Shown here piece by piece: positions 1-7,938 of a stretch of 64,000 bases of DNA (the first letter of the stretch is position 1; each line of letters starts with the position of its first letter). The notes under the pieces are model-generated. The model did no database searches. It was given only the letters and a program-made list of their open reading frames with translations, and was not told where the DNA came from. The translations under genes and the position numbers were made by a program. This DNA is from Candidatus Nomurabacteria bacterium (lineage in GTDB: Bacteria > Patescibacteriota > Saccharimonadia > Saccharimonadales > UBA7683), in assembly GCA_020631865.1 (NCBI GenBank), contig JACKGS010000003.1, positions 1-64,000 of the forward strand, in the 5' to 3' direction.

Positions 1-112
1 ATGATGCTACAAAAATTTAAAAATACCTCTAAGCACTCAAACTATAGCGTATACATTTATATAAAAAATTAAATAGTTGCATAGTCGTACAAAGACCCAC
101 TCGTAGACCTGA

Positions 113-118
113 TATAAT
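113..118 (+). promoter_or_regulatory. -10 box of lysA, leaderless start
   Basis: A perfect TATAAT ends seven bases before the lysA ATG at 126. Transcription would begin at or next to the start codon and there is no room for a Shine-Dalgarno. The same geometry recurs upstream of many genes in this window. No convincing -35 hexamer is seen. Positions 1-112 hold no other recognisable feature. Confidence 0.6.
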
Positions 119-125
119 TAACTTA

Positions 126-1364
126 ATGAAAGATCTAAAGTTGCCATTAAATAAAAATGAAGTTGAAGGCATTTTAAGCCAGTATGGCTCTCCTATTTAT
201 ATTTATGATGAAGAGGGAATAAGAAAAAAGGCTCGAAAATTAAAGGGTTCATTTTCTAAGCTACATAATTACAAAAACTTTTTTGCGGTTAAAGCCACGC
301 CAACCCCGGCGATATTAAAAATTCTTCATGAGGAGGGCATGGGTTTTGATTGTTCTTCAAAAACCGAACTAACTATTATGCAGAAAATGGGTATAACTGG
401 TGATAATATATTTTTTACAAGTAATAATACATCTCTAGAAGACTTTCAGCTTGCTGTTCAATTGGGCGCTACTATAAATCTAGATGATGTTACTCAGATA
501 TCAGTATTTAAAACAGCATTAAAAGACGGTCCGTTAAACAGGGTTGCGGTTAGATATAATCCCGGTAATCTTAAATCTGGCAATCAAATAATTGGCGAAC
601 CCGTAGAGGCAAAGTACGGCATGACCCAAGACCAAATTATTCAATCTTTTAATGAACTTAAGCAGTTAAATATTAACAAACTTGGAATACACACAATGGT
701 AGCCTCAAACGAGCTAATAGAAGATTACTTTACGGATACTGCAAAAATACTACTCGACATTGTAGATAAGACAGAAAAAGAAGCTGGTGTAAAAATTTCG
801 TTTATCAACTTAGGTGGAGGTTTTGGTGTTAATTATAAGCCAGAGCAGGCAGAGCTAGCGATAAATAAAATTTCAGAATCTATCGAAGCATTACTAAAAG
901 AAAGAGACAGGTCTGATCTTACAATTTTTACCGAAAACGGCAGATATATAACCGGGCCCCACGGATACCTAGTAACTAAAGTACGTTATGTTATGGAAAA
1001 ATTTAAAAAATACATTGGTGTCGATGCCTCTATGCATAACTTAATGCGTCCAGGAATGTACGGTGCGTATCACCACATAACCGTGCTCGGTAAAGAGGGC
1101 TTAGAACCTACAAACGCATACGACATAGTTGGCTCACTGTGCGAAAATAATGATAAATTTGCTATTGATCGTAAGCTTCCTGAAATTGAAGAAGATGATA
1201 TTTTGGTCATTCATGATGCAGGAGCTCATGGTCATGCTATGGGATTTAATTACAATGGCCTAACCAGATCGGCCGAAGTGCTTTTTAATGTTGACCGATC
1301 GACTAAGCTTATTCGCAGGGCAGAAACAACGGATCAAGTACTCCAGAATGTTATTTGGGAATAA
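126..1364 (+). CDS. lysA: Diaminopimelate decarboxylase family protein (PLP-dependent)
   Basis: Fold-type III PLP decarboxylase that would convert meso-diaminopimelate to lysine in the cytoplasm. The 412 residues match the usual length. Visible motifs are the PLP lysine in FFAVKATP (K56), the phosphate-binding GGGFG at 230-234, ENGRY at 270-274 and the active-site SLCENND around C339/E340. The segment after K56 (TPTPAIL) differs from the common KANSN form, so a related substrate such as carboxynorspermidine or ornithine cannot be excluded. The ATG sits just after a TATAAT box, consistent with leaderless translation. The next gene starts three bases after the stop, so the two are probably co-transcribed. 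Confidence 0.85.
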   Translation: MKDLKLPLNKNEVEGILSQYGSPIYIYDEEGIRKKARKLKGSFSKLHNYKNFFAVKATPTPAILKILHEEGMGFDCSSKTELTIMQKMGITGDNIFFTSNNTSLEDFQLAVQLGATINLDDVTQISVFKTALKDGPLNRVAVRYNPGNLKSGNQIIGEPVEAKYGMTQDQIIQSFNELKQLNINKLGIHTMVASNELIEDYFTDTAKILLDIVDKTEKEAGVKISFINLGGGFGVNYKPEQAELAINKISESIEALLKERDRSDLTIFTENGRYITGPHGYLVTKVRYVMEKFKKYIGVDASMHNLMRPGMYGAYHHITVLGKEGLEPTNAYDIVGSLCENNDKFAIDRKLPEIEEDDILVIHDAGAHGHAMGFNYNGLTRSAEVLFNVDRSTKLIRRAETTDQVLQNVIWE

Positions 1365-1367
1365 TAA

Positions 1368-2657
1368 ATGAAGAAACAAGAAGTAGTAGAGGTAAAATTA
1401 AATAAAATTATCTATGGCGGGCAAGCCCTGGGGAAGCTTGAAGATGGTAAAAAAATTATGGTATGGGGCGGACTGCCAGATGAGCTTGTTAAAGTAAAAA
1501 TTACCAAAAACAAACGTAATTGGGCTGAAGGAATTGTCTCAGAAGTAATTAAGGCGTCGAAAGAACGTATAGAACCTAAAGATCAAGACAGCTACTTAAG
1601 CACATCTCCTTGGCAAATTATGAATTATGAATTTGAGAATAGCTTAAAAAGAAGTTTGATAATCGATCAATTTGCCCAACATGCTATAGAACTCAATTTG
1701 AATGATTTTACCGCACCAGAAGATCCTTACCATTATAGAAATAAAGTTGAATTTAGCTTTTGGTGGAACAATGAAACAGAGCAGATAGACTTAGCGTTCT
1801 TCAAACGTGGAACTCACACCAAGCAACCCGTCAATGAAACTAGTTTAGCATTACAAAATATCAATAAAGTTGCTACGACTATTAGAGATGTGTTGAGACA
1901 AAAAAATATACAGGCGCGAGATCTTAAAACGCTTTTAGTTAGATGCAATCAATCAGAAGAGGTAATCGCTGAATTATATGTCAAAGAGCAAGATGTCGAC
2001 ATTCAAATTTCACATACAGAAGTTGGAGCAGTGGGCTTCAGCGTACATTATTCTAATCCAAAAAGCCCAGCCTCAATCAAAACTAAAACGTTATTTACAT
2101 CAGGAGCAACTAAGCTTGAAGATAAAATACTAGGAAATGTGTTTACATATTCAGTCGATGGATTTTTTCAAGTTACTGTTCCTATTTATGAACAAACACT
2201 AAAGACAATAAAAGAACATATCGACCCTAAAAAACCAATTTTAGATCTTTATAGCGGAGTCGGTAGTATTGGCCTCTGTATTGCACCACCAAATCAGAAT
2301 CTTAAATTAATTGAGATAGATGAAAGATGCGTTAACGAGGCAACATTGAACGCTAAGAAGATCAAACCAGATACAGAAATTATGCTAAGTAGCAGTGAAG
2401 ATGCTGTAGATCATATCACAAATGAACAGACTGTTATTCTAGACCCACCAAGAGCGGGGTTACATCAAAAAGTAATAGATCGACTACTGAAAATAAAACC
2501 AGCAAAAATAATTTACCTCAGCTGTAACCCGGCAACACAGGCGCGCGACATTGCTCTTCTTGAACAAATTTATAAAATTTCTTACGCTCATGGCTATAAT
2601 TACTTCCCAAGAACACCGCATATAGAGAACCTGGTAATTCTTGAAGTTGTGTCATAA
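1368..2657 (+). CDS. RlmD/TrmA-family RNA (uracil-C5)-methyltransferase
   Basis: SAM-dependent RNA uridine C5 methyltransferase of the RumA/TrmA family (429 residues). An N-terminal TRAM-like beta domain (about 1-60) precedes the catalytic domain. SAM motif I is LDLYSGVGSIGL at 292-303, DPPRAG is at 359-364, and the catalytic cysteine is in SCNPAT (C386). The Fe-S cysteine cluster of classical RlmD is absent: the equivalent stretch reads STSPWQIMNY. This is therefore a cluster-less variant and the exact target, 23S rRNA or tRNA, cannot be fixed by sequence. It follows lysA by three bases. Confidence 0.85.
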   Translation: MKKQEVVEVKLNKIIYGGQALGKLEDGKKIMVWGGLPDELVKVKITKNKRNWAEGIVSEVIKASKERIEPKDQDSYLSTSPWQIMNYEFENSLKRSLIIDQFAQHAIELNLNDFTAPEDPYHYRNKVEFSFWWNNETEQIDLAFFKRGTHTKQPVNETSLALQNINKVATTIRDVLRQKNIQARDLKTLLVRCNQSEEVIAELYVKEQDVDIQISHTEVGAVGFSVHYSNPKSPASIKTKTLFTSGATKLEDKILGNVFTYSVDGFFQVTVPIYEQTLKTIKEHIDPKKPILDLYSGVGSIGLCIAPPNQNLKLIEIDERCVNEATLNAKKIKPDTEIMLSSSEDAVDHITNEQTVILDPPRAGLHQKVIDRLLKIKPAKIIYLSCNPATQARDIALLEQIYKISYAHGYNYFPRTPHIENLVILEVVS

Positions 2658-2688
2658 ATCACATCTATAAACAATAAATTGTGTATAA

Positions 2689-2979
2689 ATGTATGCAGTG
2701 GCCAATAAATCAAATTTTGAAGAACCCAATACAGAATGGATGGATGATGCCAATTGCAAGGGAATGGGGTGTGAATACTTTTTTCCGATTGAAACAAAAG
2801 GTGATACAGCAAAACTGAATAATGCAATCGTAAAAGCAATATGCGAACAATGTATAGTGCGACAAGAATGCTTAGACTACGCATTAGATACAAATCAAAA
2901 ATTTGGAATATGGGGAGGTCTAACAGAGTCAGAACGATCTAATCTATCTCAATCATCTAAAGACAAAAGACCCGCTTAA
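2689..2979 (+). CDS. WhiB-like iron-sulfur protein
   Basis: Small 96-residue protein with the WhiB arrangement: C23, then CEQC (C52 and C55), then C61 in ECLDYAL, followed by the GIWGG turn at 73-77 and a short basic tail. In WhiB-like proteins the four cysteines bind a 4Fe-4S cluster and GIWGG contacts the primary sigma factor, while the basic tail can bind DNA. An FFP motif after the first cysteines also fits the family. An extra cysteine (C28) is present. WhiB proteins are best known from Actinobacteria and their phages, which are hosts or partners of many Saccharibacteria. Confidence 0.8.
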   Translation: MYAVANKSNFEEPNTEWMDDANCKGMGCEYFFPIETKGDTAKLNNAIVKAICEQCIVRQECLDYALDTNQKFGIWGGLTESERSNLSQSSKDKRPA

Positions 2980-3521
2980 GCCGCGATAAGTTCTATTGCC
3001 TCACTAGTTGCATCGGCAATTATTGTATTGGTTACTATCTCAAAACACTGAGCAAACTTAAGTACTTCACGTATTCTTTCTAATTTTTGAGTGCGATTTT
3101 CTTGCACTGCATGACGTCGCCTCACTAAGCCGCCATCAATTGCCGCATCTATCATCTCAATCGCACGAACGCATACTTTTAGCTCATCGAGTAGATGAAC
3201 TTCGTCTAAATATGTTGTCATCACATCTTCTTCTGGAATAAATATCTTTGGATCCATTTCGACAACTTGATGATATCTTCTATGCAACCGATTGTGCTGA
3301 GTTCTAGGCAGCCACACGCTATTAGATCTATGCTCTCTAAATTCTAAAGCAAGAGATCCAGCTTCTTTAAATGCGTATTTTGGGAAGTACAGATGATGTC
3401 TATCAATAAAAGAACGCCGCAGATGCGACGTTCGTGATTCTTCTGTTTTTAGGGTTGCAACATTGGGCGGAATAACCAAACCATGCTTATTTCTTGTTGG
3501 TATTTTCAGTTTTTCACTCAT
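2976..3521 (-). CDS. Hypothetical protein with HNH-like histidine cluster
   Basis: A 181-residue cytoplasmic protein that I do not recognise. The N-terminal third carries DRHHLYFPK followed about 30 residues later by QHNRLHRRYH, a spacing of basic and histidine residues that recalls degenerate HNH nucleases. The C-terminal half is predicted helical and acidic. Its stop overlaps the end of the convergent WhiB-like gene by four bases. Nuclease activity is only a guess. Confidence 0.6.
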   Translation of the reverse strand: MSEKLKIPTRNKHGLVIPPNVATLKTEESRTSHLRRSFIDRHHLYFPKYAFKEAGSLALEFREHRSNSVWLPRTQHNRLHRRYHQVVEMDPKIFIPEEDVMTTYLDEVHLLDELKVCVRAIEMIDAAIDGGLVRRRHAVQENRTQKLERIREVLKFAQCFEIVTNTIIADATSEAIELIAA

Positions 3522-3569
3522 AAAACAAACCTGAAATTAGTATAAGCGTCTTGCTGTATTTTTGTAAAG

Positions 3570-4170
3570 TTAAATTATTAACATCGCATCACCAAAAGAG
3601 TAGAATCTATATTTTTTTTCGATCGCATGATCATAGATTTTTTGCATCTCGATTTCCGAACCGACAAATGCCTCAACCAAAAGCAAGAGGGATGTACCGG
3701 GCAGATGAAAATTAGTGATCAATGAATCAACACGCTTAAATTCAAATCCTGGTTTAATCAAAATATCCGTCGAGCCCTCCAGCCCTTTTTGCAAGGATAA
3801 TCCCTGCAAGTTATTACTATCTTTAAAGATTGATTCTAGAGTTCTGGTAGATGTAGTACCCACCGCGGTTACATGTTTAGCATTAAAGATTTGTTCCGGC
3901 GATCATTTGTCAATTTGTTTCAGACTTCGGGCATGAAGCTGCCCTGACGCCAGTTGCTCATCGGTTAGCGCGCGAATGTTCCAATCCAACATGCGCAATG
4001 TTACTCGCTCAATTTTTGAGTTTGAACTTTTTGGTTTCTTTTTAAATCTCATCCGCTGTAAAGGAAAGACCGTCGTTATGCCGCCTAGAACCGTTATTAG
4101 TTCGGCGTAAATGGTTTGATATTCTTCTGCCATTCACTGTTCCAGTAACATATGGAGGCAAGGGGACATG
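3570..4170 (-). pseudogene. queA: queA remnant (tRNA ribosyltransferase-isomerase)
   Basis: QueA makes epoxyqueuosine at tRNA position 34. The last 97 residues are intact (NFHLPGTSLLLLVEAF, EKKYRFYSFGDAM). Upstream the family pattern continues only by switching frames several times: KHVTAVGTTSTRTLES near 3863-3890, RALTDEQLASGQLHARSL near 3915-3970, EEYQTIYAE near 4105-4130 and VPLPPYV near 4147-4165. The N-terminal 150 or so residues are missing and DNA beyond about 4170 shows no similarity. The several indels plus truncation suggest true decay, although some indels could be read errors. The 3903-4133 ORF is a piece of this gene, not a separate protein. Confidence 0.75.
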
Positions 4171-4369
4171 ACGGAGCACAAACCAAACTGCGTGGGACGT
4201 TAGTGTTTCAGAAAACACCAGGTCTGGATTCCGTCTTTATCGATATTTAAACGTTAACAGAAAACCGATTCTGATAAATCATGCTGCTGCACCGAGTTTA
4301 AATTGTTTCGGCTACGTACCGGTCTTTCATGAGCGCAACTTCGGGTTCGTCGATGGTCGGTACATTGGC
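4171..4369. other. Non-coding stretch, likely insertion boundary
   Basis: No convincing gene is seen. The decayed queA stops being recognisable near 4170 and base composition becomes more GC-rich. One plus frame is open from about 4180 into the small ORF at 4370 (it includes FGYVPVFHERNFG before the ATG), so this may be the 5' remnant of that gene. Confidence 0.35.
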
Positions 4370-4516
4370 ATGACCAGCTACAACGTCATCAACCCTCTCA
4401 AGGATCAGTGGCGAATGTGGTGGCACGGTGACCCAATCCCACCGGAGTATGACAGCGCCCTCAAGAAGGCTAAGTCAGCACTTCGGTGGGCCGAGGAGAA
4501 TATCAGCTTCGGCTGA
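4370..4516 (+). CDS. Small hypothetical ORF, probably a gene tail
   Basis: A 48-residue reading frame, MTSYNVINPLKDQWRMWW onward, ending at TGA. The frame stays open upstream without a clear start, so this may be the C-terminal end of a truncated gene. Composition is aromatic at the start (WRMWW) then helical and charged. It is followed 11 bases later by a GC-rich multi-stem hairpin like the one after the MFS gene, which argues that it was expressed. No function is assigned. Confidence 0.35.
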   Translation: MTSYNVINPLKDQWRMWWHGDPIPPEYDSALKKAKSALRWAEENISFG

Positions 4517-4526
4517 AAACCCTCAA

Positions 4527-4602
4527 CACGGCAAGCGGTGGAGTGGAGTAGCGAGGAGAGAAAACCTCGCACCCACTCCGCCGTGAGCCTGAATTTTATT
4601 TT
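4527..4602 (+). terminator. Nested-stem terminator, first copy
   Basis: The outer stem pairs CACGGC (4527-4532) with GCCGTG (about 4580-4585). GGAGTGG pairs with CCCACTCC, and an inner hairpin pairs GCGAGG with CCTCGC. A T-rich tail follows (ATTTTATTTTATT). The core gtggagtggagtagcgag recurs almost exactly in the terminator at 6235-6299. Confidence 0.6.
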
Positions 4603-4718
4603 ATTGATTGCGTAATGATCAGAAAACAAGTATAGTCGCGTAGATGCGCTGGTTCCTGTGCAATCAACTCTTTAGGAAGTATAAAATCTATCACTAAAAT
4701 ATTATAGCATAAAAACTA

Positions 4719-4747
4719 TTGACATTATATTCTTCTTATGCTATAAT
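4719..4747 (+). promoter_or_regulatory. Perfect consensus sigma-70 promoter
   Basis: TTGACA at 4719-4724, a 17-base spacer, and TATAAT at 4742-4747. Both hexamers and the spacing are exactly consensus, unlike most promoters in this window, where only the -10 is clear. It would drive the leader ORF at 4756 and probably the MFS gene at 5063. Confidence 0.8.
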
Positions 4748-4755
4748 GATATATT

Positions 4756-4878
4756 ATGTTAAATATACGCATATCAATTTGGAATAAAGCCAATCAGATG
4801 CCTAAAGGTTCTGGTGTTGCCTATCGTGGGCTCAATGCCGCAACTTTTGTACACCTTGGCTTGTTCGTGACTGCGTAA
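4756..4878 (+). CDS. Putative 40-residue leader peptide upstream of MFS gene
   Basis: An ATG lies eight bases after the consensus -10 box, so the transcript would be leaderless. The frame begins MLNIRISIWNKANQMPKG and ends LFVTA before TAA, 184 bases ahead of the transporter start. The intervening DNA contains several short complementary segments. A short ORF between a strong promoter and an efflux-type gene is the layout of translational or transcriptional attenuation, but no known leader is recognised and the ORF could be fortuitous. Confidence 0.4.
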   Translation: MLNIRISIWNKANQMPKGSGVAYRGLNAATFVHLGLFVTA

Positions 4879-5062
4879 CTCTTCTCTAATAAAATTTTAG
4901 AAAACTAGAAAAACAAATCGAGACGAGCCTCCAAAATGAGGTTTCTTAAAACATAGTGACTGACAAAACAAACTTTGTGAAATTTCATCTTTGGATGCTT
5001 ATTTCGCTTTGCAATTTCGCAGAGTGAGTACCTTCATTTCCTAAAACAGAAAGGTTATACAA

Positions 5063-6229
5063 ATGACCCAACATCAATGGGCGCGTAATTTGCGCCTGAT
5101 CAATTGGCTGGCAGCGTTTAACAACGCCAGCTTCTTCGTACCGTTCGCGGTGCCGTTCTGGCTGGATGCCGGTCTGTATCAACAGAAGATCTACCTCTTG
5201 CAGGGTATCTTCACGTTAGTGATGATCGGGCTGGAGATTCCTACGGGAATCATTGCCGACCGCGTTGGTAGGCGAGTGAGCTTGATCACGGCTGGACTGT
5301 TGGCAGCCTCGGGGTTCGGTGTTTACACCATCTCGCACGGCTTCTGGCAGTTTGCGCTGGCGGAAACGCTCCTTGCCGTAGGGCTCAGCCTCAATTCTGG
5401 AACTATTCAGAGTATAAGGCATGAGTCAACCGTAGCTTCTGGCAATGGTCACAGTGGTCGCAAGACTGCTGGAGACGCTCACTCTGCTGCACTGTTCGCA
5501 GCGGCTGCTACCGCGGCACTGAGTGGGCTTGTCGTCAAGTACTTGGGCTTTCGAGCCACGATGATACTTGACGGCCTGACCTATCTGGTGGCCACCACCT
5601 GCGCACTGCGTATGGTGGAACCGCCTCGCATAGTCCAGCACGAACGCGCAAGAGCCAGAAGTATCGTGCCGGTGATCACTGGCGTTCTCGGGCTGATCGG
5701 TCTGTTCGCCCTCCTTCGGGAGGCAACACACATTCCAGTCTTCCTGAATGCCAGGTTGCTTGAACTTGCCAATATAGACATCGGCTGGTTCGGGGTGATC
5801 TTTGGGTCACTCAGCCTGATCGGCGCACTTGTCGCTCGGCATGGCCACAAACTTGAGGCCAAGCTTGGCGATCGCAAGACCGCCATCCTGCTTGTTTCCC
5901 TCGGGATCGCAAGCTACCTAGCAACCAGCCAACTACCCGAAAGGGTTGCACTGCTTGGTATTGTCGGCTTCAGCGTGATGTTTGCGCTGACCAAGCCCTT
6001 CATGGACCACGCTCTCAACAGCAGAGTCCATGATGACAGTGTCCGTGCAACCGTCAACTCGTGCGCCACTTTGGTGGCTCGCGTGTTGTACCTGGTGGCT
6101 GGTCCATTGGTAGGAGGTGTAGTCGACAGCCAGGGTATCCAATCTGGGTACCTTGTCACCGGCATTGCCTTCGGTGCACTCGCTATGGGTGCGCTCTGGA
6201 AATCTTTCAACCAACTAGAAAGGAGATGA
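5063..6229 (+). CDS. Major facilitator superfamily transporter
   Basis: A 388-residue integral membrane transporter with about eleven or twelve hydrophobic helices. The loop 2-3 signature appears as GIIADRVGRRVS near residues 62-73, the MFS motif A form (GxxxDRxGRR). It probably exports a drug or small molecule; the substrate is not evident. The start has a Shine-Dalgarno (GAAAGG) eight to ten bases upstream. Codon usage and GC content are clearly higher than the flanking chromosomal genes, and the gene lies between two similar nested terminators. This suggests acquisition as a unit with its own promoter (4719). Confidence 0.85.
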   Translation: MTQHQWARNLRLINWLAAFNNASFFVPFAVPFWLDAGLYQQKIYLLQGIFTLVMIGLEIPTGIIADRVGRRVSLITAGLLAASGFGVYTISHGFWQFALAETLLAVGLSLNSGTIQSIRHESTVASGNGHSGRKTAGDAHSAALFAAAATAALSGLVVKYLGFRATMILDGLTYLVATTCALRMVEPPRIVQHERARARSIVPVITGVLGLIGLFALLREATHIPVFLNARLLELANIDIGWFGVIFGSLSLIGALVARHGHKLEAKLGDRKTAILLVSLGIASYLATSQLPERVALLGIVGFSVMFALTKPFMDHALNSRVHDDSVRATVNSCATLVARVLYLVAGPLVGGVVDSQGIQSGYLVTGIAFGALAMGALWKSFNQLERR

Positions 6230-6234
6230 AGAAG

Positions 6235-6299
6235 ACGGTTCGGTGTAGAGTGGAGTAGCGAGAGAAATCTCGCACCCGCCCAACCCGAACCGTTTTTTT
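6235..6299 (+). terminator. Nested-stem rho-independent terminator, second copy
   Basis: The outer stem ACGGTTCGG pairs with CCGAACCGT, and the inner hairpin GCGAGA-GAAA-TCTCGC has a GNRA loop. Seven T residues follow. It starts six bases after the MFS stop. The inner sequence tagagtggagtagcgag matches the 4527 terminator. The 3' half (cacccgcccaacccgaaccgtttt) recurs at 7190-7214. Confidence 0.8.
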
Positions 6300-6328
6300 A
6301 TTCCAAATTTATCTGTATTATTAAAGCT

Positions 6329-7105
6329 ATGTCAGCAAGCAAAAGTAGTGGCAAAAGTCACCAGAGACCAGTAATTATCAATCGTTCAGATTATAAAAAG
6401 ATACCTTTAGACATTAGGGAACTTGGTGATGATGTGAGAGAAATCGCTGAGAATGTTTATTCAGGTGACATTCTTAGTATTGATTGGCACGGCAGTATTC
6501 CAAGGGGTGATTTTGTATTTGGCGAAAGTGATGCCGATATAACAATATTTATAGGACATAACTTTGAATCTGGGCACAGAGAAAAACGAGAGAAACTGCT
6601 TAGGGATATTCTTCCTAAGTGGCAGAATCGTGGCGTCTGTAAACTTGACGTCATAGCTGTCCCAAAACCAGAATTTCACAAAGACGCACGAAGAACGGGC
6701 TCTTCTTCACGGAATCAGATAGCATATTCTTACCAGGCTTTCCTCGCTTAGATTTTTCATACACACTACCAAACCAATCTCGAACTCGTGAAATTCTAAA
6801 CAGATACTTTAAACTATGGATTTTAGATGCAAGAAACAATATTCCCGGAACAACAAAGTCTCAAATCTACCAACAAGTCTGAAACGAACCTACAGGGCAT
6901 TATATGGACTTGCTATTCTTGATGGTGCCCTATACGAACAAAATTGGCGTTCATACCCAAAATTTATCAAAAGTATACTCCTCAATATGCCGAGACCATT
7001 CTAGCAGCTATTGGCATGAAAAAGCATGACCTTGGATACAATTATCGAAATTGGCAAAATACATACGAGCAATTAGAAAAATTTGGTATCAAATTTATGA
7101 ACTAA
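6329..7105 (+). pseudogene. Nucleotidyltransferase-fold protein, split by three frameshifts
   Basis: The first 120 residues show a minimal nucleotidyltransferase domain: GSIPRGDFVFGESDADITIF (GSxxxG then SDxD) and a later DVIAVPKP strand. After about 6690 the protein continues in another frame (NGLFFTESDSILLPGFPRL), shifts again near 6873 (KRTYRALYGLAILDGALYEQ) and near 6970 (YTPQYAETILAAIGMKKHDL), and ends at TAA 7105. Each shift is repaired by adding one base to a short A or G run. It is therefore probably one intact gene of about 258 residues in the organism, related to kanamycin-type nucleotidyltransferases. Substrate unknown. Confidence 0.65.
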
Positions 7106-7186
7106 CTGGAATTAAGTGTTTAACACACGGCCACAAGATTGATACTCATAACTTATGGCATATTCGTAGTAAACTCAAGAGGAGCA

Positions 7187-7214
7187 CCAATACACCCACC
7201 CAACCCGAACCGTT
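7187..7214 (+). repeat. Partial copy of the MFS terminator 3' half
   Basis: The 24 bases at 7191-7214 differ by one base from the 3' arm of the terminator at 6235-6299 (cacccacccaacccgaaccgtttt against cacccgccc...). The copy lies between the convergent nucleotidyltransferase and HD genes, so 6300-7190 is bracketed by direct repeats. The 110 bases between the two genes contain nothing else recognised. Confidence 0.6.
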
Positions 7215-7215
7215 T

Positions 7216-7938
7216 TCATTTTGGAGCAACAACTCTGGCAACTCGCATCAGAGTGTCAGACAACGTACCTCGGACTCTCTCAAGCCGAGAAATATATAAC
7301 TCTCCCTCACTATTAAAGATGACTTCGTGTCTTCGCTGGGTCAGCTCTTCATGCAAAGAAATAATCTCTGGAAATTCTGGAAATTGCCGATTAAGACGCA
7401 CGCGTGCTTCATTCTCCATAGCCTGTAACTGATCGTACGTTTTGATACCATACCAACCAAGAGAGCGCCTGCCGTCACCGACAATGTTCATTATTAACGG
7501 CATAAGCTTGTCTACTAGTCTTACAAACTTAGTTTCTGGCTCTTCTTGCTTTTCGTATCGTTCTAATACATCTGCGTGACTCTCGGGAAACTCCAATAGT
7601 AGTCGCTGGGTGGCAACTGCCTCATCTGCCTCCTTCCTGGCACGATCATATTCGGAAATGCCCAGTGTTGGTGTATCGTTTGCATATCGTTCGGGTGCGT
7701 CGTGAATCATGCAAAACGAAACAACCAAATCTAAGTTAAGATCAGGATAAAACCTGTCAGCAAGGTACCTTGCCACTAATCCAAGCGAGTAACTATGTTC
7801 AACATCATTCTCTGGAACGCCGTCAATATATCTCGGCACACGGTATACTCTCGCAAACGCAGCTGAAAATTCACCAAGCTTAATAACCTCATTAGTAGGA
7901 CTGTTGTCAGTTAATTGTTGCTCAGCTGGAGCGGCCAT
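7216..7938 (-). CDS. HD-domain phosphohydrolase (YfbR-like)
   Basis: A 240-residue HD-domain protein. Metal-binding residues are visible as H48 in NDVEHSYSLG, the HD pair H79-D80 in MIHDAPE and D143 in RLVDKL. This is the pattern of 5'-deoxynucleotidase/YfbR-type hydrolases that dephosphorylate dNMPs, though HD proteins vary in substrate. The ATG overlaps the stop of the upstream wHTH-Nudix gene (TAATG), so the two are translationally coupled and may cooperate in nucleotide-pool cleaning. Confidence 0.8.
   Translation of the reverse strand: MAAPAEQQLTDNSPTNEVIKLGEFSAAFARVYRVPRYIDGVPENDVEHSYSLGLVARYLADRFYPDLNLDLVVSFCMIHDAPERYANDTPTLGISEYDRARKEADEAVATQRLLLEFPESHADVLERYEKQEEPETKFVRLVDKLMPLIMNIVGDGRRSLGWYGIKTYDQLQAMENEARVRLNRQFPEFPEIISLHEELTQRRHEVIFNSEGELYISRLERVRGTLSDTLMRVARVVAPK

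Noticed and set aside
2600..2893. Minus-strand ORF opposite the WhiB-like gene
   Set aside because: It overlaps the WhiB-like gene fully, and the plus strand has diagnostic cysteines and the GIWGG motif.
5216..6258. Several overlapping ORFs opposite or shifted from the MFS gene
   Set aside because: They are GC-driven shadows; only the 388-residue frame has membrane helices, a ribosome site and the MFS motif.
6329..7105. Nucleotidyltransferase as an evolved pseudogene
   Set aside because: All three breaks are single-base losses in A or G runs and the family-like sequence is otherwise uninterrupted, so read error is more likely. It is typed as pseudogene only because the sequence as given is broken.
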